A stretch of 11,907 nt of DNA, from positions 1 to 11,907 of the forward strand of contig JABFSY010000278.1 in the NCBI GenBank assembly GCA_013140395.1, written 5' to 3'. The stretch is from Cyclobacteriaceae bacterium. Its GTDB lineage: Bacteria; Bacteroidota; Bacteroidia; Cytophagales; Cyclobacteriaceae. The notes below the pieces were generated by a model. It did no database searches, was not told where the DNA came from, and saw nothing but the letters and a program-made list of their open reading frames with translations. Below, piece after piece: positions 6,982 through 11,907 of the stretch. A program made the position numbers and the translations under genes. Position 1 is the first letter of the stretch. The number at the start of each line of letters is the position of its first letter.

Positions 6982-7684
6982 GCGAAGACAGCCTATAGTT
7001 GGGATTTTAGTATTGATTTGCTCGATGTTCGGTCAACTTGAATTGATCGCTCAGAAGCGTAATTATGATACGCTACCGAATTTGCCAGAGCATTATACGA
7101 AGCGGCTTGCTGAGTTCAAGAAGCAGCCCATTGTGAAAGGTAAAGTCATCATGCTTGGAAATAGCATTACAGAAGGAGGTAATTGGAAAAGGTTGTTAAA
7201 AGATTCTACCGTCATCAATCGGGGGATTTCGGGTGATGTAACTTTTGGGGTAATCAACAGACTTGATGATATTGTTAAGCGACAGCCTTCAAAGGTTTTT
7301 CTATTAATTGGGATCAATGACCTATCACGCAAAACACCCGATGAAGTTATTTTAGAGAATCTGTTTTCCATTGTCAGCAAAATTCGATCGGGCTCGCCCA
7401 GCACTGAAGTATTTGTGCAAAGCATTTTGCCCACCAACGAAACATTTAAAAATTTCATACCCAATTTTAAAGGTAAGGCATCCAGCATCCTTACCATCAA
7501 CACCCAACTTCAGCGGTATGCCGATAAAATGAAGTTTACCTATGTAGATTTGTATTCCAAATTTTTGGATGCCAACGGGCTGATGGATGCCAAGTATGCA
7601 ACAGACGGCTTACATCTCAACGAGTTGGGTTATCAGCATTGGGTTAGTATTTTGCGCTCAACCAGTAAAACCGGAATAAAATGA
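6980..7684 (+). CDS. Secreted SGNH/GDSL-family hydrolase
   Basis: A 234-residue protein with a signal peptide (1-25, basic MRRQ, hydrophobic core, ending ELIAQ). The SGNH blocks are present in order: block I LGNSIT with nucleophile Ser62, block II NRGISGD (80-86) supplying the oxyanion Gly, block III GIND with Asn113, and block V DGLH with Asp209 and His212. The NRGISGDVTFGVINRL stretch and the D-x-x-H spacing resemble the platelet-activating-factor acetylhydrolase-like branch. Members deacetylate or hydrolyse esters of sugars, lipids or glycans, so the substrate is open; a periplasmic carbohydrate esterase is a reasonable guess. The ATG lies in a direct repeat with no visible Shine-Dalgarno. 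The stop overlaps the cupin start by four bases (ATGA), indicating co-translation. Confidence 0.93.
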   Translation: MRRQPIVGILVLICSMFGQLELIAQKRNYDTLPNLPEHYTKRLAEFKKQPIVKGKVIMLGNSITEGGNWKRLLKDSTVINRGISGDVTFGVINRLDDIVKRQPSKVFLLIGINDLSRKTPDEVILENLFSIVSKIRSGSPSTEVFVQSILPTNETFKNFIPNFKGKASSILTINTQLQRYADKMKFTYVDLYSKFLDANGLMDAKYATDGLHLNELGYQHWVSILRSTSKTGIK

Positions 7685-8202
7685 TAAACGTTAATTTGTC
7701 GAAAACAACCTCCAAGGAAGACGTCATGAAGTCGGTAGAGGCTTACTTGGGTGAGGTGGAGTTAGTCATTGCCTCAAAAGATTTTTCCCGACCCTGGGGT
7801 GGTTTTTTTGTACTGGAAGAGTCGTTAGCTGATCGGTTCATCCAACTCTATTTTCCGCATTTAAAAAAAGAAGACCTCACTATTTCCGGCAAACTTAGTC
7901 CGAAGATTTTGATTGTAGCGCCAGGCCAACGGCTGTCGTGGCAATACCACCACAGGCGCGCAGAAATATGGAAACTGGCTGCTGGCGTGGCCGGGGTAGT
8001 GACCAGCGAAACCGATGAGGAAGGACCATTACATAAGTTTGTAGTCGGAGAGATTATTCAACTCAAGCAAGGCCAACGTCATCGTTTGATTGGTTTGCCG
8101 GAAGGGTGGGGGATGATTGCCGAAATCTGGAGACACACTGATGCTAAAAACCCCTCGGACGAAAGTGATATTGTTCGGGTGCAGGATGATTTTGGCAGGT
8201 AG
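7681..8202 (+). CDS. Mannose-6-phosphate isomerase (type II)-like cupin
   Basis: A 173-residue cytoplasmic protein (no signal) with the single cupin fold that forms the C-terminal isomerase domain of bifunctional GMP-PMI (AlgA/ManC) enzymes. Diagnostic segments are RPWGGFFVL (37-45), KILIVAPGQRLSWQYHHRRAE (75-95) and the terminal SDESDIVRVQDDFGR (159-173). The metal site is H90, H91 and E95, with H134 in GQRHRL. It lacks the nucleotidyltransferase half, so it is a stand-alone isomerase-like cupin; such proteins are sometimes labelled phosphoheptose isomerase, which is less well supported. The probable role is interconversion of mannose-6-P and fructose-6-P or a related sugar phosphate. An N-terminal extension of about 35 residues has no recognised domain. 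It overlaps the SGNH gene by 4 bases and is the last gene of the run. No hairpin terminator was seen in 8203-8252. Confidence 0.85.
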   Translation: MINVNLSKTTSKEDVMKSVEAYLGEVELVIASKDFSRPWGGFFVLEESLADRFIQLYFPHLKKEDLTISGKLSPKILIVAPGQRLSWQYHHRRAEIWKLAAGVAGVVTSETDEEGPLHKFVVGEIIQLKQGQRHRLIGLPEGWGMIAEIWRHTDAKNPSDESDIVRVQDDFGR

Positions 8203-8252
8203 GAAGCGTTTCTTATTTCGAATTATGATCTATGGAACTACGATTTAGGATT

Positions 8253-8942
8253 TCAGCATTCCTTGGATTTAATATCACAAGCTTGGCCGTCTGACATATT
8301 TTCTGCGCTGATTTCAAGAAGAGCTTTTGCGAAAACTTCGCTCGGTTGTGCTCCTGAAACGCCATATTGGTTATTGATAATATAAAATGGAACGCCACTA
8401 ATGCCGCGCTGGGCATTTTGCATTTCCGAAGTTGTTACTTCAGCCATTCCTTCGGTAGAGTTGAGGAATGATTTTGTTTTCTCAGGGTCAAGACCCACTT
8501 GCGTAGCAATTGAAATAAGGTTTTCCATTTTGGTTAAATCGATGCCTTGTTCAAAGTAGGCTTTCATCAATGTCTCCTTCATTTCGATTTGCTTGTCTTG
8601 TTTTTTTGCAAGCCATATGAGGCGATGGGCGTTTCGTGTGTTGGGTGAAACAACCTGTTTTTCGAAATCAAATTTCAGGCCCTCCTGCGCAGCTACGTCT
8701 GTTACGTGGCCAACTATTTGTTGGTACTTCGCTTCACTACCAAATTTTTTTGTCAGATATTCTTTTTGATTACGGCCCTCCGTTGGCATATCGGGGTTAA
8801 GTTCGAAGGGGTGATATTCTAATTCTACGTCCACTTGGTCAGCCACTTGAGCAATTGCCTTCTCCAACCTTCTTTTGCCAATGTAACACCATGGGCACAC
8901 CACATCCGAAACGACATCAATTTTAATTTTGGGCTTTGTCAT
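8253..8942 (-). CDS. DsbA-family oxidoreductase, FrnE type
   Basis: A 229-residue thioredoxin-fold protein. The active-site CPWC is at 16-19 in DVVCPWCYIGKRRL, the FrnE hallmark. A helical insertion (about 55-175) follows, and the cis-Pro loop GVPFYII is at 183-189 (Pro185). GVSGAQP (194-200) completes the family pattern. There is no signal peptide, so unlike classical DsbA it is cytoplasmic. FrnE proteins are thiol-disulfide oxidoreductases or isomerases tied to oxidative stress or to polyketide and dithiol chemistry. The C-terminal tail ends with a second cysteine pair, C222 and C229 (C-x6-C), comparable to but spaced differently from the C-x4-C tail known in Deinococcus FrnE. It is convergent with the cupin gene 50 bases away and has its own promoter candidate. 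Confidence 0.93.
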   Translation of the reverse strand: MTKPKIKIDVVSDVVCPWCYIGKRRLEKAIAQVADQVDVELEYHPFELNPDMPTEGRNQKEYLTKKFGSEAKYQQIVGHVTDVAAQEGLKFDFEKQVVSPNTRNAHRLIWLAKKQDKQIEMKETLMKAYFEQGIDLTKMENLISIATQVGLDPEKTKSFLNSTEGMAEVTTSEMQNAQRGISGVPFYIINNQYGVSGAQPSEVFAKALLEISAENMSDGQACDIKSKEC

Positions 8943-8965
8943 GAGAAACAGTCTTTCTTCTAACC

Positions 8966-8973
8966 CAAAAGTA
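8966..8973 (-). promoter_or_regulatory. Bacteroidota -7 element (TACTTTTG) for the FrnE-type gene
   Basis: On the minus strand TACTTTTG is an exact TAnnTTTG match 23 bases upstream of the ATG at 8942. No TTG at ideal -33 spacing was found, so the assignment rests on the -7 half and position. Confidence 0.5.
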
Positions 8974-9093
8974 AGGTGTTTTGTTCTGTGTTTGTAGATA
9001 TTAGGATTGGCCGAAGATCTACTTTGACTAAACTTCTTTCAATAGGATATATCGGATTTTTTCTTATCTTCACATAACCTAAACCTATCCGCT

Positions 9094-9285
9094 ATGAGAT
9101 CATTTATGCTAAGTATTGATCAGCGACTTCATTTTTCTGATTTAGTCGCACCTATAGAACGTTACGGCCAACTTGCTATTTTCCTCGTTGCTTCAGGCGT
9201 TATTGGATACCTGTACATCATTTTGCAGGGAATACTCGCAGCTTATTTAGCTGCACTAGAATTGAATCAGATACCTTCTTACTGA
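9094..9285 (+). CDS. Candidate small membrane protein
   Basis: A 63-residue frame from ATG 9094 to TGA 9283. The first 26 residues are polar (SIDQRLHFSDLVAPIERYG). A long hydrophobic stretch of about 30 residues then follows (LAIFLVASGVIGYLYIILQG and on), enough for one transmembrane helix or a bent pair, and the end is LNQIPSY. I recognise no family. In its favour are a clean membrane-protein composition, an ATG about 120 bases from a divergent gene, and no competing gene on either strand. Against it are short length and no visible homologue. The stretch 9000-9093 upstream is AT-rich with weak promoter-like words only. It might be a true small inner-membrane protein or a chance frame. Confidence 0.45.
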   Translation: MRSFMLSIDQRLHFSDLVAPIERYGQLAIFLVASGVIGYLYIILQGILAAYLAALELNQIPSY

Positions 9286-9297
9286 GTCAGTCAATTC

Positions 9298-9488
9298 GTC
9301 TGGATTTGACGAAGAACTCATTGCATCCGGAGTTATTAACTTTCCGGATCGAAGTGAATCGTCTTGTAGAACCCACTGGAAAGCCCGAGTCAGACGAAAA
9401 AAGTTATTTTTCAAGTTGCAAAAATCGCAACTTGAGATCCATCTAGTCCGGAATATGTTTTGGCTGGCGTGCAAAATTGCATCCAGAC
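9298..9488. other. Structured intergenic element with nested inverted repeats
   Basis: The ends pair perfectly over 8 bp: GTCTGGAT (9298-9305) with ATCCAGAC (9481-9488). Inside are helix GACGA/TCGTC (9308-9312 with 9359-9363), hairpin ATCCGGA/TCCGGAT (9325-9331 with 9343-9349), hairpin TCAAGTTGC/GCAACTTGA (9411-9419 with 9427-9435, 9 bp) and palindrome TGCAAAATTGCA (9470-9481). A competing 8-bp pair is TTCGTCTG/CAGACGAA (9295-9302 with 9391-9398). TCCGGA occurs three times and TTGCATCC twice. Together this looks like a folded RNA or a small terminal-repeat element between convergent genes. On the minus strand the 9-bp hairpin is followed nine bases later by a T-run, so it might also end the esterase transcript. 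All frames are poorly coding. No known RNA family was recognised; strand is undetermined. Confidence 0.45.
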
Positions 9489-9507
9489 TGTGAGGAGTAG
9501 TACGCTA

Positions 9508-10293
9508 TTAGTTTTTCCGTTGCCTGAACAACCATGCCATCAATAAGGGATCGTTGTAAGCGGCAATCCATGAAAAATGCCCCACTTCAGGGTATTGTGT
9601 ATACCCGGGATGTGCACCGGCTTTTGTTAGTGCTTCAACCATGTTTCGTGAAAAGGCTGCCGGTACGACTGAATCGTCCGCACCATGAAAAATCCAAATA
9701 GGAATGTGTTTGATGGAAGACGCCAATGAAACATCGCCACCTCCACAAACGGGAACAGCGGCAGCAAACAAATTCGGGTATCTCTCAATGGCATCAAATG
9801 TTCCATAACCGCCCATTGACAAACCAGTGATATATATTCGTTTGGGATCAATAGGAAATTTTTTAGTTAACTCATACACCAGTGCAATCACTAGTTCCAT
9901 GGGTTTGGTAGGCGACTTTTTCAAAACAAGAACACTGTTATTTTTACTTTCTGAAAAATTGCTCCAACCGTCATTCGCTGGACATTGAGGGGCAATAACA
10001 AACGCAGGATACATTTTCATGTTCTCATCTGTAGCAAAATTTTTAACTCCCCATTTTAATTGGGCTTCATTATCTTTCCCACGCTCGCCTGATCCATGTA
10101 AAAAAATAACGAGCGGATATTTTCGTAGCGTGTCATAGTCCGGAAAAAGTTGTCGGTATTGCAACGTGTCGCCTTTTCCGTTCACGAATTTTTCAAAACT
10201 AAAAAGAGAAGATTGCGCGTATCCTGAAAATAGGAGACTGCAACAGAAAATAGTCAATGCCCATTTAAGTGAAGTATGGTGGTTGAATTTCAT
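9508..10293 (-). CDS. Secreted alpha/beta-hydrolase esterase (prolyl-oligopeptidase-like)
   Basis: A 261-residue protein with a signal peptide (about 1-27, ending SGYAQ). It is a single alpha/beta-hydrolase domain. The oxyanion/HG motif is FLHGSGERG (64-72), the nucleophile elbow GLSMGG carries Ser159, HGADDSVVP (203-211) carries Asp207, and GHFSW (238-242) carries His239. This pattern, including the APQCP segment (101-105), is that of secreted carboxylesterase/PHB-depolymerase-like and feruloyl/acetyl-esterase-like proteins of the phospholipase/carboxylesterase group. It probably cleaves an ester on a polysaccharide or lipid outside the cytoplasm; the substrate is unknown. The gene stands alone: convergent with the small frame at 9094 and divergent from the GAF sensor. 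A TAACTTTA about 25 bases upstream is a weak -7 candidate. Confidence 0.92.
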   Translation of the reverse strand: MKFNHHTSLKWALTIFCCSLLFSGYAQSSLFSFEKFVNGKGDTLQYRQLFPDYDTLRKYPLVIFLHGSGERGKDNEAQLKWGVKNFATDENMKMYPAFVIAPQCPANDGWSNFSESKNNSVLVLKKSPTKPMELVIALVYELTKKFPIDPKRIYITGLSMGGYGTFDAIERYPNLFAAAVPVCGGGDVSLASSIKHIPIWIFHGADDSVVPAAFSRNMVEALTKAGAHPGYTQYPEVGHFSWIAAYNDPLLMAWLFRQRKN

Positions 10294-10814
10294 TTTTGTG
10301 ATTTTAAATTAAAGTTAGACAATTCCCTAAATAAAGTGGTCAATTAGCAATGGTGACGATCAATATTAGCCAGGCTGCTCGATAGTTCGTGCATTTATTT
10401 CCAGTAAATGACTGCCGTCTTATTTTCCCAAATAGGCTCATTGTTACCTAGGTTTAACAGCTACACTATTGTGTTGCACGAAGATAGGGTTTTACGTAGC
10501 CATCCTGGCTAAACATGTAATGAAAGTGTTTCGTGAGGATTGCCTTTGGTTCATTCATTTAAATTCTGGCCGATGGCTCGTTCTTCAATGCCCGGCTGCC
10601 CATCGATGGCCGGGTAATAAGAGGACTGGCCTGTTGTGTGGGGGAATGTGGCCTGGTTGCGTGCGAGTTCGTAAACCAGCTATTCCAGTCTCTGCGCCCT
10701 TTGAATAGACAACTAAACTATTGGATCGTATTTACTAAGTTATCTATATTTAGGAATCAATACTTACACTTTATAGGCTAGTAGAAGCCTTTCAGTAATA
10801 TTCAAAATCATGAT
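10294..10814. other. 520-bp gene-free stretch with hairpins and a GC-richer island
   Basis: No convincing gene lies here. The only sizeable frame (10469-10708, TTG start) is Cys/Trp-rich and unlike the neighbouring proteins. Visible structure includes the palindrome ACCTAGGT (10446-10453, inside an imperfect 16-bp palindrome), hairpin TAGCCA/TGGCTA (10497-10502 with 10506-10511), hairpin CCCGGC/GCCGGG (10591-10596 with 10609-10614) enclosing the palindrome CCATCGATGG, and an imperfect direct repeat beginning TGGCCTG at 10627 and 10649. The part from about 10565 to 10700 is clearly more GC-rich than its surroundings. It may hold a non-coding RNA, a decayed gene or a remnant of a mobile element; I cannot decide between them. 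Confidence 0.4.
10721..10752 (+). promoter_or_regulatory. Candidate promoter for the GAF-sensor gene
   Basis: TTG (10721-10723), 21 bases, then TATATTTA (10745-10752), one mismatch from TAnnTTTG. It lies 62 bases upstream of the ATG at 10815, leaving a leader of roughly 55 bases. Confidence 0.35.
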
Positions 10815-11907
10815 ATGAAGATATTTAATTTGGGTGTAGACGAAGATTATCCTGAGTACTTACAACGCAAGATTATCATTTCTAATATGATAGGAATGAT
10901 CATTGCCTTTTTGGTGGCACTGCCATTTGTCTTTATCAGTCTCATTTTCTTTCCGCCATTAACCTTTCTTCCGATTGTGGCTGTGCCAATAGCACTATCT
11001 ACTTTATTTTTTAATTATGTCAGACTTCACACGTTGGCTAGGATCGTTATTTCACTGGTGCCCGTTTGCCTTGCTTCGATCTATCAGGCCTACCTTAGTA
11101 ATAAAGGTGAAGGCGTCACTCCCGGCTTGTCGATGATCATGCTTAGCTTTTCGTTTGTCATTTTTGTGATTTTTGATTTTCGGGAAAAGGGATTACTTAT
11201 CGGCATGAGTGTAATTATGCTTTTTATCATGCTGTCGATGGATTGGCTAAATGATTCGCTGGAGATGGAATTGGATACTCAGATAATGGTAACCGGATTG
11301 TTGGCCAAAATGGTTATCGTTATAAGTATCGTTTCTGGAGCCGGTTGTATATTGATACTTGCCTTTCAAAATAAGGAGGCAGAAAAGAAGGCATTTGATT
11401 TAGTTAAGGCTGCTGAAGAGAGTAAACTGAAAATGGCCGAGCAAGAACAAGAATTAAAAGATAATTTGACTAAACTGGAAGCGCGACAAAAAGAAGAGAA
11501 AGAGAGACAATGGGCAAACGAAGGTTTGACCAAATGCATCGCACTTATACGAAATCAACCGGATTTAAATAAACTTAGTAACGAACTCATTTCGTTCACG
11601 GTAAAATATCTTAATGCCAATCAGGGGGGACTCTTTTTGGTGAATGAAGATAACCCAAGCGATGTGTATTTGGAACTGGTTGCTGCTTATGCCTATGAGC
11701 GTAAAAAATATCTTGAGAAACGCGTTGATATTGGACAAGGTCTTCTAGGGCAGGCTTATTTAGAGAAGCAGTCAGTCTATGTGAAAGAAATTCCAGAGAA
11801 CTACGTCACGATTACCTCAGGATTGGGAACTGGAAATCCTACCTCTTTATTATTGGTTCCTTTAAAAATCAATGAGGAAATCCGGGGCATTATTGAATTA
11901 GCGTCCT
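10815..11907 (+). CDS. Six-TM GAF-domain signalling protein (3' end outside window)
   Basis: An open frame from ATG 10815 to the window end (364 residues so far, no stop). Six hydrophobic segments lie at about 21-47, 50-68, 76-94, 105-121, 126-142 and 160-184. A Lys/Glu-rich coiled coil follows (about 185-235). A GAF domain begins near residue 250: KYLNANQGGLFLVNED, LELVAAYAYERKKYLEKR, GQGLLGQAYLEKQ, then TSGLGTGNP and LLVPLKINEEIRGIIELAS. This GAF type is common in Bacteroidota, where it is often followed by further signalling or PAS-like segments or a histidine kinase. The output domain is off the window, so kinase, cyclase or adaptor cannot be decided. The six-helix N-terminus may sense a membrane signal. 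The ATG at 10810 gives only a two-codon frame and was rejected as start. Confidence 0.88.
   Translation, partial: MKIFNLGVDEDYPEYLQRKIIISNMIGMIIAFLVALPFVFISLIFFPPLTFLPIVAVPIALSTLFFNYVRLHTLARIVISLVPVCLASIYQAYLSNKGEGVTPGLSMIMLSFSFVIFVIFDFREKGLLIGMSVIMLFIMLSMDWLNDSLEMELDTQIMVTGLLAKMVIVISIVSGAGCILILAFQNKEAEKKAFDLVKAAEESKLKMAEQEQELKDNLTKLEARQKEEKERQWANEGLTKCIALIRNQPDLNKLSNELISFTVKYLNANQGGLFLVNEDNPSDVYLELVAAYAYERKKYLEKRVDIGQGLLGQAYLEKQSVYVKEIPENYVTITSGLGTGNPTSLLLVPLKINEEIRGIIELAS

Noticed and set aside
8213..8416. Minus-strand 67-codon frame
   Set aside because: Lies in another frame over the C-terminal part of the FrnE-type gene; no independent features.
9256..9474. Minus-strand 72-codon frame, and a plus-strand open frame from 9284 to about 9492
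   Set aside because: Several frames happen to be open here. The plus frame has no upstream ATG and neither has recognisable protein features; the inverted repeats explain the segment better.
10392..10410. CATTTA / TAAATG inverted repeat as an operator
   Set aside because: A 6-bp AT-rich repeat is expected by chance in such sequence and is not placed at a promoter element.
10469..10708. 79-codon plus-strand frame with TTG start
   Set aside because: Cys/Trp-rich composition, no domain, non-ATG start, in a stretch with hairpins and atypical base composition.
1..11907. tRNA genes, CRISPR arrays, insertion-sequence transposases, defence systems
   Set aside because: Looked for on both strands and none could be supported; the only mobile element seen is the group II intron end.

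Overview
The window looks like a chromosomal segment of a Bacteroidota bacterium, most likely of the Cytophagales type. The grounds are a CarboxypepD_reg-like (SusC/TonB-receptor type) N-terminal module, many secreted or lipid-anchored proteins with short Bacteroidota-style signal peptides, several TAnnTTTG-type -7 promoter elements, no evident Shine-Dalgarno dependence, and a GAF sensor of a type common in this phylum. Genus is not assignable by eye.

Left edge (1-397): the 3' end of a group II intron (complete domains V and VI, + strand) lies inside the 5' part of a minus-strand gene with a signal peptide and a CarboxypepD_reg-like domain. Because the intron is antisense to the gene, the gene's mRNA cannot be repaired by splicing, so the gene is probably inactivated. 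Positions 475-3037 (minus): a strong terminator, a lipoprotein of unknown function, and an APC-family amino-acid permease whose stop codon overlaps the lipoprotein start by one base. Positions 3128-4895 (minus): a terminator, a fasciclin-domain lipoprotein, and a secreted PhoD-like metallophosphoesterase.

Positions 4900-4971 hold back-to-back promoter candidates. From there a plus-strand cluster runs: a secreted CocE/NonD hydrolase resembling alpha-amino-acid ester hydrolases (5021-6919), a 14-bp direct repeat, a secreted SGNH hydrolase (6980-7684), and a type II mannose-6-phosphate-isomerase-like cupin (7681-8202) overlapping it by 4 bases. A convergent FrnE-type DsbA-family oxidoreductase follows (8253-8942).

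Right part: a candidate 63-residue membrane peptide (9094-9285), a 191-bp segment with nested inverted repeats closed by an 8-bp outer helix (9298-9488), a secreted alpha/beta-hydrolase esterase (9508-10293, minus), a 520-bp gene-free stretch with a GC-richer hairpin-bearing island, and the N-terminal 364 residues of a six-TM, coiled-coil, GAF-domain signalling protein that runs off the window.

Most of the genes are envelope functions: uptake (permease, disrupted receptor-like gene), extracytoplasmic hydrolysis (phosphoesterase, three serine hydrolases) and surface lipoproteins. No defence system, CRISPR array, prophage or tRNA was seen. The least explained parts are the antisense intron insertion and the structured element at 9298-9488.
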